The notes beneath the pieces were generated by a model. The model saw only the letters and a program-made list of their open reading frames with translations, ran no database searches and was not told the DNA's origin. Below are positions 33,568 to 44,515 of a DNA stretch of 64,000 nucleotides, one piece after another. The translations under genes were made by a program, and so were the position numbers. The DNA lies in contig WNNJ02001187.1 of the NCBI GenBank assembly GCA_012934845.2, positions 310,001 through 374,000 on the forward strand, read 5' to 3'. How positions within the stretch are numbered: the stretch's first letter is position 1; each line of letters starts with the position of its first letter. Source of the DNA: Pomphorhynchus laevis. Lineage: Eukaryota > Acanthocephala > Palaeacanthocephala > Echinorhynchida > Pomphorhynchidae.

Positions 33568-33679
33568 TATAAAATGCTCAAATGTTCCGATTAAGTTACA
33601 AAAAAAGCGGAATAAGGAAACAACTCGGAATAAACATTATTTAAGAATTTAAGTTTTATTTTGATTTAGACATATTAAA

Positions 33680-33880
33680 TTTTCTTACAAATCATATTTT
33701 AGTTAATTTTAATAAATTTGACGCACTAATTTAATTATGCAATTAACAAATAATAATGAAAAAACAAATTTTGAACATTTTAAATTCATAAAACATGAAT
33801 TTGTTCATAAATTATTTATAAAAAATAATTCTAAATTACAAAAACATATAATAAAAAAATATTTAACTTAATATAATATT
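33680..33880 (+). repeat. 200-bp repeat shared with 53.1 kb
   Basis: Nearly base-identical to the complement of 53070-53270 (for example TTTGACGCACTAATTTAATT). The plus frame reads KFIKHEFVHKLFIKNNSKLQ, which resembles FLSFIEHEFVHNCVKTKSKQ of the Naiad RT. It may be a distant relative of that RT. Confidence 0.6.
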
Positions 33881-33904
33881 TAACATTATATAATTATATA
33901 ATAT

Positions 33905-34290
33905 TCACGGCTTTCAGTCGTGAATCAAAATCCAATCTAACAAGCAACACCATTTTGTATAAATGCCGTATTCTGAAAGAAATCCTTGACCGTTGTCTAT
34001 TCAGCACATCAGTGCACTACTATTATACATGCCGTATCCATTAAGCATTCAACGAGTGCAGCGACAATTCAGCAACAACCTCTGCCTAGTGTTTAAGAAT
34101 GGTCCGCACATCAGTTAAATCTGGTAAAGAGCGTAAACCTCAGACAATTAAGAAAAGTATCGGAAACGCCTTTATTCACAATGTCACACAGGCAACCGAA
34201 ACAACCAGTGAGTACTTCATTATACTGATGAGTGTTGCCGGGTACTCATTATGGTTTCGGTCGAGCTTTGATAGATATTTTTAAGAAATA
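33905..34290 (+). mobile_element. Solo pseudo-LTR unit of the 43-kb PLE family
   Basis: Matches the tandem units at 43092-43800 (CTTTCAGTCGTGAATC, AGCAACACCATTT, GACAATTCAGCAACAACCTC, TACTGATGAGTGTTGCCGGG). One complete unit, about 85-90% alike. The 61-codon frame at 34099 is within the repeat and is not a gene. Confidence 0.8.
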
Positions 34291-34635
34291 TGTTCAAGCA
34301 AAATGGACAGAGTTTAAAGTACAATTTTCGTAAAATTCAAATTTCAATAAAAAACCAATCAAATGCATGGATTAATATTCTTGATTAATAGATACTTACA
34401 ATAAGTAACCTGGTTAAATTTTTTGGTTATTTAAACTTACAATAAATAACATACATTTGAGAAATAATTAACATACAATTCGATCATGCGTTTCATGGAG
34501 TCATCGTCGAGTGGTAATCGGATTGACAATTGGGCGTATGCCATAGACAATGTCGATTACATAATACAAGCCGTCTTCGTATACACCGGCCAGTTTCAAT
34601 GAGATGCTCAAGTTCTAATCAAATACCGTCTACAT
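34291..34635. other. No gene recognised
   Basis: AT-rich to 34480, then GC-richer sequence that runs into the unassigned frames on both strands at 34530-34911. Confidence 0.4.
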
Positions 34636-34950
34636 CTAATCACCCACCCGTTGGCACCGCTCGAGGGTCGGTTCATGTAAATCACGCGGATTACGATGTT
34701 CAATTAGAGCATGATAATAACCAATCTGGCTTTCAGCTAAATAACTCATGGTCACACCGGGTATTGATTTGAATGCTGCATCACTCGAACTCTTACGGAA
34801 AGTCTTGGTGGCTTCAATTAACACTGTGAAGCGCATTCCATGGAATTTGCGCCGTCGAGTATCAGAGTTATTCTCAGCCCTTATTCTTAAGGCCATATGT
34901 TCGCAGTCCATAGTCCATACATGATTAGGTCCGTCTCTTATGTTTCCTGA
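34636..34950 (-). CDS. Unrecognised frame, probable element or gene fragment
   Basis: An open minus frame of about 105 codons (RDGPNHVWTMDCEHMALRIR … FHGMRFTVLIEATKTFRK … IPGVTMSYLAESQIGYYHAL). The composition (55% GC at third positions, charged and aromatic residues mixed) looks protein-like, and the opposite-strand frame at 34530-34772 looks like its shadow. No family was recognised. It lies just upstream of an RT fragment on the other strand. Confidence 0.3.
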   Translation of the reverse strand, partial: SGNIRDGPNHVWTMDCEHMALRIRAENNSDTRRRKFHGMRFTVLIEATKTFRKSSSDAAFKSIPGVTMSYLAESQIGYYHALIEHRNPRDLHEPTLERCQRVGD

Positions 34951-35010
34951 AACTGTGCTTACAAACTATAACAACTCGTGGTTAATCTGAGGATAATGTC
35001 CGGGTAGCGG

Positions 35011-36385
35011 ATGACTATATGTATGGGGTGGTTTGAAGATGGTAAGGAAAGTGAATGTTTGTCAACCTTGAAGAATCGTTCTTCCAAAACAGCCATGAGA
35101 TTTTCTTCTAAGCTCGACATCGCAGAAGTCATCGATCTGACAAGAAGCGGTAACTATGGAAAAGCCATGGGTCGCTTTACTTCTAGCGGCATCTGTGAAT
35201 CGTCATAACTCTACTCAATAGAAGCTCGTTTTGATACCCGTCGTATGACGAGGCCCGTTTCTCGCCATCATCAAGTTCGTCACTACATTTGTCGGTTGAT
35301 TCTCATACCGTTCAAGCTGCAATATCGTCATTTTCTCCGTCCACTTCTCCCAAATGTTTTGGGTTACGAGCAGAGCATCTACAGAATATGCTGGCGGTCG
35401 AACACGGATCCTTTATTTACCGTATTACAACGTTGGTAAATCACATGATTGCTGGGTTACTACCACATTATCTCGTACACTTCGTCGCAGGGGCTAATCT
35501 CTCTGCCTTGAGTAAGCCTGACGTCGGTATCCGTTCAATTGCAGTTGGTGAGACGCTGCGACGTCTCTCTTCCAAGTGCATATGCATTAAACTTCGTACA
35601 CTCTTTTCTGCAGCACTTCAACCGCACCAACTCGGTGTAGCTATACCAAATGGTATCGAATAGATTATACAGCATGCTCGATTATTAAATCACCTTCACC
35701 GACAAGATGATGACCTGATATGGATCAAAATCGACTTAAAAATGCATTTTAACTCTCTGAGTCAAACATACATTATCGACGCTATAAGAATGTTTTTCCC
35801 AAACTTTCTAAATGGGTAAATTATTGTTATGGCAGTGGATCGAGTTTACAATTTGGAAATTTGGAACCCCTTTCATCCTTAAGCGGTGTTCAGCGAGAAG
35901 ACCATTTGGGCGCGTTCCTATTTTGCCTTGCGATAAACCAAATCATTGTCCACATTTCAACAATTGATGGCATTATTTTCAACAAATGGTATCTCGACGA
36001 TGGAGTTGTAGCTGGTATAAGTAAGGCTATGGCAGAGACCTTGACACACTTATCGTCATATTTTCATGCCATTTGAATGAATTTAAACTGAAAGAAGACA
36101 GAGGTAATTGGCGAGGTCAGTCATATCGAAAAAATCCGAGGATCGTGCCCTTTTGCCTGTAACTTGAAGCTGTCCAAAGACTTTAGTATCGTCGATATTC
36201 CGGTTAGCTCTAGGGAATACTGCACCAATTACTTGATCACCGAATTACTTCCACCCTTGATACATCTAGGAATCTTAGAATTTATGCCGGAGCCTCGGGT
36301 TGCATTCACCTTACTTCTTAATTGTGCAACCGCACCTAGGGTAAACCATTTGATGCGCACCGTCAATCCTGATTCCGCAGATTAA
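35011..36385 (+). pseudogene. Reverse transcriptase of another non-PLE lineage, decayed
   Basis: Pieces in order: KLDIAEVIDLTRSGNYGKAM (pre-RT), AAISSFSPSTSPKCFGLRAE then HLQNML (GPDGLRxxHL block), GLLPHYLVHFVAGANLSALS and VGIRSIAVGETLRRLSSK (fingers), QLGVAIPNGIE, SGVQREDHLGAFLFCLAINQ (GVxQGDPLGP block), KWYLDDGVVAG (YxDD box, here YLDD) and a C-terminal AFTLLLNCATAPRVNHLMRT. This is the RT that belongs with the IQRGNA-type C termini at 2.8, 19.9 and 47.5 kb. At least four breaks. Confidence 0.75.
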
Positions 36386-36482
36386 GTTTTTCTAGCTTTC
36401 GATTGTTCGATCAAAGAGACCTTTGTCAGAAGGCAATGCAAAGGATATTTTGAAGAGTTGAGATAAACCGGACCAACCGTTA

Positions 36483-36860
36483 TTGGAAAAGGACCTAGGA
36501 CAATGTAACGACCCACACCCCCAGTTTAATATTGCAACAATATCAAGTCTTAACTCATACACTTCACAATTTCTCGGTGAAGAGACAACCGAACATTCAG
36601 AGGTCGAGTTTCCTGATAATAAAACAAGAAACAGGATGATTGCGCGCTCTGAAGAAGTGTACGAACTTTCTCAGGCCATTGATGTGGATCGGTACGAAAA
36701 GGAGGAATCGGGTCCGACTCGTTTGCTGCAAGAGTTTGAGCTGCCGCGCTGTCTCCTTAATAACGACACTGATGGAGACAAAACGCTCAACAATTCGATA
36801 AGCGCGTTGGGCGCAGACGATTTATCAATGCCTATAGCGAATGCCGGGAGGGGGCGCTAG
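36483..36860 (+). CDS. Unrecognised acidic frame after the RT fragment
   Basis: 125 codons, rich in Glu, Asp, Asn and Ser, with no membrane span; GC content clearly above the surroundings, continuing to about 37160 without a long frame. Either a piece of the neighbouring retroelement or an unrelated insertion. No domain recognised. Confidence 0.3.
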   Translation: MEKDLGQCNDPHPQFNIATISSLNSYTSQFLGEETTEHSEVEFPDNKTRNRMIARSEEVYELSQAIDVDRYEKEESGPTRLLQEFELPRCLLNNDTDGDKTLNNSISALGADDLSMPIANAGRGR

Positions 36861-37159
36861 TCAGGAAGTTGGACGATGTGGACTCTATGAATAAGCGCGA
36901 ATGGCTTAACACGATAGAGGAGGGGAGTGGCGAGGATGACAAACATCAGAAACGGCTGTTAACCACGAGGATGCAAAGACGACGTTGCAGCGAAATTACA
37001 TCGATAACTCCTTGATCCGAACGAATCAAAAACAAGGACAAGATGAGAAGAACACTAATCGCAAAAAGTGTGGAGGGTTTTTGTTATGGGATGCAGCAGA
37101 AACAATGATTCCAGTATAATGGCGTCAACAGACATCCAGCACAACCATGTGCCGAATCA

Positions 37160-37455
37160 GATTGTTCAGGATGACGGCGTAACTCAGACCTCCGCCTTCT
37201 AGGCGGAAATTGCACAGTTAATCAGTATCATTATCACCACGTTCTACTCGAACAAATAAATCTTTCTGCGTGAACTCATTTCAAATGGATCTGACGCCCT
37301 AGACAAAATCATGTTCGAACCCCTGACCGACCCTACCAAATTCGACTCTAGCAACGAACTCGACATCCATATCATTCCCGACAAGGACAACAAGCAGCTG
37401 CACATCATCGACACCTGCATTGGCATGATGAAAGGCGAAATGGTTAGAACTTAGT
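37160..37455 (+). pseudogene. Hsp90 N-terminal ATPase domain, retropseudogene fragment
   Basis: In one frame: [46 protein letters not shown], then [20 protein letters not shown] and [14 protein letters not shown]. This is the conserved start of cytosolic Hsp90 ([36 protein letters not shown]). Two in-frame stops replace a Gln-like and the Glu codon; the DTGIGM ATP-binding box reads DTCIGM. There is no intron over 95 codons, and the codons are GC-rich (CTCGACATC, GACAAGGACAAC), unlike the AT-rich flanks. It is cut off at about 37455. Confidence 0.8.
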
Positions 37456-37528
37456 CTACTCATCACAACACTGTAGTCTCATCAGTGTGTCCCTGTAACT
37501 ACACAACTTCGACAGTACTTAATCCTCA

Positions 37529-37899
37529 GTATACCTCTGAAAGGCGTCTGTTGTAAGCGCATTCCGGGTTAAGCTTCATGACGAAGGTCGTATAAAAGCA
37601 TGCAGGTTTATACTTTCCTGTTCGTGTTAATTAAAAAAAGTTGTATAAAATTCTTTCTTATTAATATACGTCACCAGCAGTTTCAATTCATATAACCACT
37701 ATATGTGAAGTGACGAATCTAAGCATCGGCACTTGAGCTTTGCTCGTATACCTCTGAAAAGCGTCTGTAGTAAGCGCATTTCGGGTTAAGCTTCCCGACG
37801 AAGGTTGTAAAACAAGTATGCAGGTTTTTACTTTCCTGATCGTGTTAATTAAATAAAAGTCGTATGAAATTCTTTCGTATTGATATAACGTTACCAGTA
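37529..37899. repeat. Two direct repeats of about 155 bp
   Basis: Units 37529-37680 and 37744-37899 share GTATACCTCTGAAA, GTAAGCGCATT, GGGTTAAGCTTC, GCAGGTTT and CTTTCCTG in order, about 85% alike. Spacing 215 bp. Origin unknown. Confidence 0.8.
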
Positions 37900-38290
37900 G
37901 TTTTCTATATATTAAATTATTAAAACGATTTTTAAGAAAACTAATATTATTACATATCATAGCAATTCTTTAAATTTCAATATTTAATGCATTATATATA
38001 ATATGGTGTAGAATGTATGAATGCTCATGTAAAATATGTTTCTTGTAAATTTAAATATGTCATCTTCACGATATAAATTAATAGTAGTTTTAGTTAATGT
38101 TAATTTAATATTCATATCTAGATATATACCTTCTTTATCATCAATATTTATTTATTAAGAATAGGGCTACTTTGATTAATTTGTCCCTTATTGAATAAAA
38201 ATTATTTGAGTAGAATACATATCATCAATATTTCGAAACATATAGTTCATATCTTTATATAGATTATATTTAGATTTAGTTCCAATCCTA
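37900..38290 (-). mobile_element. Naiad RT fragment
   Basis: Reads the thumb region (DDIFKFTRN equivalent at 38055) and the YIDD area near 38220 on minus, with many changes. It belongs to an older subfamily than the 56-59 kb copy. Confidence 0.7.
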
Positions 38291-38299
38291 AGATATGAC

Positions 38300-40405
38300 C
38301 GCTAGGTGCCATTATTTTAAGTATGAAACTAGCACCTATTGCCAATTAGCCGCATCGTGCAGGCAAATTATGTTCGATATTCGTAGATCAACGGCTAAAT
38401 AATTGGCCGGCTTGAATCAGCCGTAGGAATAGTTCTTTTTGTAGACTATCTCAGATTCCTCCGATGACTACAACGACGGATTGAACAATGGACAAAAGGC
38501 GGAAGAGAGTCACAGATGCAATACAGTTGCGAGGTTTCCTTACAGTAGCGATGTTGGATCATTAAAGAATACTGGGAACTGAAGATAGACGAACAAACGA
38601 ATCCGAGACAATGAAAATTACAAGCAACAAATTTACAAAACAATTAAGAGCGAAGAACAGTTTTCAACTCACCACTGACCTGAGGAGTTTTCATTGTCGG
38701 GTGCGGTGTGACCAGCAGTTGTACATAGACAGCGAAAAAGGCATCAACATTTAAAGCGGACTAGCCTTCATATAGGTGCGTGGAATGTCATCTCGCTGGC
38801 ATAGAAGGAACAGGATTAGTTGGAGAGATTGTTCGCTTCGGTCTAGAAATAGTTGTAGTGACTTTTCTTCACTATTCTGGAACTGGAACTACTAAACTTT
38901 AGGAATAAAATTGGACCTTGAACTATTTGGGAGTTACCAACGGAAAGCGACGGAGGTAAGGATACTTATAAGTCCCCAGTTGTCGTTCATGGTATAGAGG
39001 TTTAACCCAGTGAACGAAGGGCTAGCGTCTCTGAGACTTCTAGACGAACAGGAAACATGGATAACTGTTGTGTGTGCGTTTACTCCCAACATTATCTCGG
39101 AATACCCAGTCTTCGTTAAAGATCTTCACGCTCTGTTTCATAGTACTCCTGCGAAATATTCGTTCGTTCCATTGGATAACTTCAATGTTCATATTGGTAG
39201 CGACAGTATCACTTGGAAGATAATGTTGGAGAGGAACGGATTATCTGATCTAAATTCAAGTGGTGTTGAATTATTGCACTTTCATTCTCGTAACAATTTG
39301 TGCATAACATACCCCATGTTTGAACATAAGGAGATCCATAGAGGCAGATAGTATCAGGATTCTTTCAGTCAAAGATCAGTGATCGATTTTGTAATTGTTT
39401 GATCTGATCTGCGACGTTATGTTCTAAACACTCATGTGAAGTACGGGCTGACAAACGATTAGTACCATGAAGAGAGTAAGCTTTGATGGCAGAATCGAAT
39501 GCTTGACAAGTCTGGTAAACCCTAACCTTGTGTGATTGCGTGCTGGGAGTGTCTATTAGATGCTTCCGTCAAAAAACGTGTATATGACTACATCCTGATG
39601 GACATTTAGAAGGAATGAGGTATGTATAAATCCTCCTTTGCCAAAGCAACTTCGAAACGTTGTGGCTAAAAGGCCTCAGGTGCTAGTCGCAGACGGAATC
39701 GTTGAGCTGCTTAGTTGACATCAACATTTAGATATTTCGACCAACAGAAGAATCTGGCTTATAAGACAACGTTTTCTGATAAATTAGTGGAAGATCTATA
39801 CAAGTACTGAAGGGCAAAGATAGTTATAGTTTGGCAGTTACCTAAACGAAGAAGGCTACTTAGGAGAAGTTTGGAGAGCACTTAGAACTTATTACATGTC
39901 AGTTTCGAAGAGTTCAAGATGACGATCAAGAACTTTCGTGTTGGAAACCAGAAAACTCTTCAAACTGTCTATGACAAGGGATGGTATATGCTAACTGACA
40001 TTGAAGAAATTCTTTATTGCTGGAAATAGCATTTTATGAGTCTCCTTAGTCCGTTCGATATGCCTTCTCTTGTAGAATTAGAGCCATTAGAAAGAGTGAA
40101 ATAGCTCGTCTCTTCGGAAGAGATGAGCATATCGAAGTTTCTAAACTGTGGTGGAGGATCCCTGAACACTCTAAAAATCTTGACTCATATGATGAAGCTC
40201 AATAAGCAGAAATCGATCTAGGGAATTAATTGCTGATGGACTGTGATGGTTTCTAATACCAAGTTATGTCCGTTTTTCCCCGTTTACTAATTAGTAACAA
40301 CTATAATGACGTATCGCTATGCGATCTGGGAGCAGGCTCAAAATCAAAGCAAAGACTTATTTATTTTATAAAGCTTTCGGGATTTCTCCCTCCTTCAGTA
40401 TAGAA
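38300..40405 (+). mobile_element. LINE copy in plus orientation, decayed
   Basis: Same family as 15.3-17.3 kb. The 5' leader (38300-38750; TAATTGGCCGGCTTGAATC against TTGGCCAATTATTTGGCCG) is followed by the endonuclease (38770-39440) and further decayed sequence to about 40400 that includes SIL-type and VKYGLTNDD-like pieces. Flanked downstream by the inverted repeat at 40.4 kb. Confidence 0.7.
39010..39351 (+). pseudogene. LINE AP-type endonuclease domain
   Basis: 113 codons. NEGLASLRLLDEQETWITVV then CAFTPNI, SEYPVFVKDL, LDNFNVHIGSDSITW (the GDFNAHVG box of AP endonucleases, here DNFNVHIG), RNGLSDLNSSGVELLHF and NNLCITYPMFEHKEIHRG. It nicks target DNA for target-primed reverse transcription in intact relatives. 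The changed GDFN box and following stops show it is dead. Confidence 0.8.
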
Positions 40406-40410
40406 GGGAG

Positions 40411-40779
40411 AAATTGGTCTATAACGCAGGGTCAGATCGATGACGCTATCGTATATTAGGTGTTGATTTTCTAGCTGCGGGTTGGGATCCATCATGGATA
40501 CTTTCATATGTATTTGTAAAATGTTTAATTAAAACCAACCAGAAGACCAAGTGTTTTATTTTATTACAACGTTACGATCCTCAGTGGGATCTTCTTCAAG
40601 TTAAATCAATAACCTACAATTTCAAAATTAATTAGTCGCCTAAACAGAAAAAAATTTAAAGTTAAAAGTTTGAGGGATATATGAAAGTATCCATGATGGA
40701 TCCCAACCCGCAGCTAGAAAATCAACACCTAATATACGAAAGCGTCATCGATCTGACCCTGCGTTATAGACCAAATTTA
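40411..40779. repeat. Inverted repeat, about 100-bp arms
   Basis: Arms 40411-40510 and 40676-40779 (AATTTGGTCTATAACGCAGG … TACTTTCATAT) differ at few positions. The centre holds a minus-strand core: CTTGAAGA (40600-40593), A, GATCC/GGATC stem, GTAACGTTG. The right arm runs into the PLE at 40.8 kb. Confidence 0.85.
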
Positions 40780-40933
40780 AAATCCCAAGCGTAATCACAT
40801 TTTCAATTTTTGTCAGCCTGCCTAAACAGTAAAGTCATTCCTAATGGATTACATATTAAAAAGGATGTATGTGCGTTGACAAAAGGAGTGGATAATAATA
40901 TTATTAAGCAATTAAAACGCCGTTGGTCTAATT

Positions 40934-41998
40934 TTGTCTAACTCAAGCATAAAATTAACGAGAGCTCTACGAGACTACTATGGTAAAATATATAACACTA
41001 CCCCAAGCGAATACAACATTGACCTATATGATAGATGTACACGTTGGAAATGCAAAAAGTTATCAAGCTTGTCTAACAGATATGTGAATGTGAAGGAATT
41101 AGTCAATATTGAACATCATCCAAATAGAAGATTCAATAAGAGGAAATCTAGAAGGCAAAACTTTGTGCATAATCCCGATCAATATTTAAATAATATTAGC
41201 GATCGTCATTTGACTGAAGATCAGAAAACAGTGTTAGCACTCGGACTAAATTTCAATGTTGGTCAAAGGGAGTTTGCTCGTAAAATGCTTTTGGAATCTA
41301 ATCGTCAGACATGTGTGAAATGCTTTGATTCAATTGAAAATCATGACGATAAACTGAAAGCGATAAATTATATGGGTGAGAGCTTATTTAATCAATATAG
41401 AGCGATAAAACCTAACAAAGAGTACAAGTCCATATTGCCTTTAAATCTTTTACGAGCATTAAAGAGCTTAAGAGCAATGGAAGATGTAGTGATAACACCA
41501 GCCGATAAAGATAGCAAGGTAGTAATTTGGTCTAGAGAGAGTTACATCGAGGAAGGTTTGCGCCATTTACAATCTGATGTATATGTTGCAGCAGTTGACG
41601 ACGATCTTGTTATAGCAAATGAAAGTGTTTCCGCTATACTAGCAAAGGGTGTTTTCGAAAACATTTTGAGTATGAAACAGATGCAGTGTCTCCTAAAAAA
41701 TATACCGAAACCCGGCCGGTTTTATATGTTTCCTAAGGTGCATAAAGGTATCTATCCGTGTCCAGGCAGACCAATCGTGAGCTGTATTAACACACCAACA
41801 GAATTATTGAGTAGGCACATAGATTTGTTGTTAAAGCCATTATTGAATAATATGGTTGCACATCTAAAAAGTACGGATGATTTTTTGCGTCGTTTTGAAA
41901 GGATAAAAACAACAATTCCTGATGATGCCATATTATGCACACTAGACGTGGAGTCGCTCTATACAAACATTTCTATTGAAGAAGGCCTGAGAGCATAA
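40934..41998 (+). pseudogene. PLE-B RT, N-terminal and fingers
   Basis: 354 codons. The N-terminal third is basic (NRRFNKRKSRRQN) and helical; then DVVITPADKDSKVVIWSRES (fingers block with Lys-Asp), EEGLRHLQSDVYV, KPGRFYMFPKVHKGIYPCPG, RPIVSCINTPTELLSRHID (motif 2), KSTDDFLRRFE and LCTLDVESLYTNISIEEGL (first catalytic Asp). It ends just after motif 3 with one stop before the palm continues at 42017. The frame is open for another 40 codons upstream of the ATG. Confidence 0.85.
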
Positions 41999-42016
41999 CG
42001 CAAGGCTACACGGTAA

Positions 42017-42754
42017 ATGTCTAAGTTGGAAGCTAATTTCATTGTCAATGCGACCGAAGTTGTAATACGGAATAACGTAATCTCTTTTGAGGGAAAGTTG
42101 TACAAACAAATAAAAGGAACGGCAATGGGAACGCTATTAGCTCCGACGTATGTAATTATCTTTATGGATATGTATGAATCTGAATTATTAGCTACCACAA
42201 AAAAAGGGCCACAGTGGTTAAGATACATAGATGATGTATTTATGGTCTGGACTTTAGGTGAAGATAATCTGAATAAATTCATATCCCATATTAACAGTGG
42301 GATTCTCAAATTTAATTGTAAGAGACAATATAAAGTATGCTTTCTCGACGTGCGCATTGAACGGTACAAAATTAACAATAATGTAACTTTCGAGATATCA
42401 TCTTATAGGAAACCGGAATCCGCCGCAATGTACCTGCATGCACATAGCTGTCATAGTTCCGCTACAAAACGAGCGGTCATTCAAAATGAGACCGGGCGAA
42501 TAATAAAAATATCTAGTACGGCTAAATCAAGAGACGAAGCGTTAGAGATACTTAAGGATGATCTATTAATACGAGGATACACGCCTGTTCATATATATAA
42601 AGAGATTAATAAAGGTAGGAATTTTGATCGCAATGACCTTCTAAACAACAGAAATAATAAACCGACACAACGAGCTGTATGTGGACTTCCTTGTCATCCA
42701 GCGTTATATGACTTGCAGCGAAATATGTTAGAGCATACAGGCAAACAGGATTAG
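42017..42754 (+). pseudogene. PLE-B RT, catalytic palm and thumb
   Basis: 245 codons. NFIVNATEVVIRNNVISFEG, YKQIKGTAMGTLLAPTYVII (motif 4), LRYIDDVFMVW (YIDD), KVCFLDVRIERYK, ISSYRKPESAAMYLHAHSCH and a helical thumb to about residue 200. Close in layout to PLE-C at 44-47 kb, more distant from the nested element at 9.7 kb. Confidence 0.85.
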
Positions 42755-42849
42755 ATGGAAGACCTCCAATAGTGTTTTTTAAAATACGATGAAAATAAGG
42801 GACATTATGGTTCGGTCAAAAGTGGAACATGCGGATAATATTAATCATT

Positions 42850-43091
42850 TATATCACAGTCATCCTTGTAAATAACCGCGATGTAAATTCTGTGCGATTG
42901 TATCAGTAGTCGATCATTTACATAGTGTAGTTACAACGTTGAGTAATAGAATACGCGTTGATGCTACATGCGCAACAAGAAATTGTGTGTACGTGGGTTA
43001 AATGCGCTAAACAGTATGTTAATAAGACATCGACTCAATTAAATATAAGAATAAATAATCGTAGATGTCATATAAAGAAAAGATTGAATTG
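42850..43091 (+). pseudogene. PLE-B GIY-YIG remnant
   Basis: Cys-rich lead (PRCKFCAIVS at about 42885), RVDATCATRNCVYVG (42950-43000) and STQLNIRINNRRCHIKKRLN (43030-43090) are readable in changing frames. This matches the endonuclease order of PLE-C (YVGETSNSLSIRVNNRRVGI). Confidence 0.65.
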
Positions 43092-43815
43092 ACAATTCAG
43101 CAACAACCTCTGCCTAATGTTTAAGGATGGTCCGCTCATCAATTCGATCTGGTTAAGAGCGTAAGCCTCAGACAATTAAGCAAAGTGTCGGAAACGCCTT
43201 TATTCACAATGTCACATAGGCAACCGAAACGACCAGTGTGTACCTCATTCTACTGATGAGTGTTGCCGGGTACTCATCATTTCGATGCTGAAGTGGTCGT
43301 CTAGAAGTGACATGGTGACTGAAAGTCGTGAATCGGAGTCCAGTCTATCAAGCAACACCATTTAGTATAAATACCGTATTTCGTAAGAAATCCTGGACCG
43401 TTGTCTACTCAGCACATCCGTGCACTACTATTATACCTGCCGTATCCATTTAGGATCAAACGAGTGCAGCGACAATTCAGCAACAACCTCTGCCTAGTGT
43501 TTAAGGATGGTCCGCACAGCAATTCGATCTGGTAAAGAGCGTAAGCCTCAGACAATTAAGCAAAGTGTCGGAAACGCCTTTATTCACAATGTCACACAGG
43601 CAACCGAAACGACCAGTGTGTACCTCATTCTACTGATGAGTGTTGCCGGGTACTCATCATTTCGATGCTGAAGTGGTCGTCTAGAAGTGACATGGTGACT
43701 GAAAGTCGTGAATCGAAGTCCAGTCTATCAAGCAACACCATTTAGTATAAATGCCGTATTTCGTAAGAAATCCTGGACCGTTGTCTACACAGCACATCCG
43801 TGCACTACTATTATA
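43092..43815 (+). repeat. Tandem pseudo-LTR units of PLE-B
   Basis: Two units with a 378-bp period (43092 and 43470 start GACAATTCAGCAACAACCTC); the second runs into an (AT)-rich tract. Each contains a perfect 8-bp hairpin TGATGAGT…ACTCATCA and the box CCGAAACGACC upstream of CTGATGAG. Tandem copies make the pseudo-LTR that PLEs are known for. Solo unit at 33.9 kb. Confidence 0.8.
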
Positions 43816-43916
43816 TATGTACTATTATATATAATAGTATATATACTATTATATATAATAGTATATATAGCACTACTATTATATATATATATAATCATAA
43901 GAGTTTCGTTTGAATC

Positions 43917-43970
<54 letters not shown>
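43812..43970. repeat. TA-rich palindrome and (AT)n tract
   Basis: ACTATTATATATAATAGTAT blocks (43820-43900), then about 26 AT units (43918-43970). It separates the pseudo-LTR of PLE-B from the PLE-C palindrome. Confidence 0.9.
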
Positions 43971-43974
<4 letters not shown>

Positions 43975-44116
43975 TTAGTGAAGTATAAAAAACAGGCACA
44001 GACACTTATATTTTTTTAAACGTTTCGTCCTTTATAGGGGACTTCGTCAGTATATCTAGAAAACACAAAATCATAGGCACAATGCAAAAGATGTAGAAAA
44101 AGCGAATTATTATTCG

Positions 44117-44515
44117 TTACGTGATGTCTTGCCACTTTAATAGAGTTGCAGCTGTAAGCCCGTAAGGAGCATCTGCCATTATTTGTGATATCCATTTCAT
44201 TTCCGCTCCTTTTCGATTTTTGTCACAATTAAAATCCTGTTCAATTATTGTATAATTGTAATATTCTTGTTGACACCTGTTATCGTCTCTATGTATTAGT
44301 GCATGTCTAACCGTGCCTTCTGTTGCATCGTTTCGCTTGATACCTACTCTTCGATTGTTAACACGAATGCTTAGAGAGTTGGATGTCTCACCAACATATT
44401 GTTTATACCCCTGCTTACAGGATGCGATGTAAACAGTTTCTCGTCTTGCAGTCGGATTTATGTGAGAGTCGATATTCAAGTTTTGTTTCATTGCTTCGAA
44501 ACGTCTTTGTCTCAT
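44117..44515 (-). pseudogene. PLE-C GIY-YIG endonuclease, left arm
   Basis: 132 codons: TVYIASCKQGYKQYVGETSN has the GIY-YIG core, RVNNRRVGIKRN the catalytic Arg, HALIHRDDNRC the His, and AEMKWISQIMADAPYGLTAA a Glu-bearing helix at the C terminus. The right-arm twin differs at one residue (Gly to Glu). Confidence 0.85.

Larger units (their letters stand above)
40780..43091 (+). mobile_element. Canonical PLE (PLE-B), RT then GIY-YIG
   Basis: Plus-sense element. Protein sequence begins at about 40790, RT runs to 42.75 kb, endonuclease remnant 42.85-43.09 kb, then tandem pseudo-LTR units. Of all PLEs here it has the longest continuous RT frame. Three or four breaks separate its parts. Confidence 0.85.

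Noticed and set aside
36483-36860. Calling the acidic frame a LINE ORF1 or gag-like protein
   Set aside because: No zinc knuckle, RRM or coiled-coil signature was seen; left as unrecognised.
43250-43290. Standard hammerhead starting at CTGATGAG in the PLE-B pseudo-LTR
   Set aside because: No GAAA box follows at usable distance with a matching helix II; kept only as a possible permuted form.
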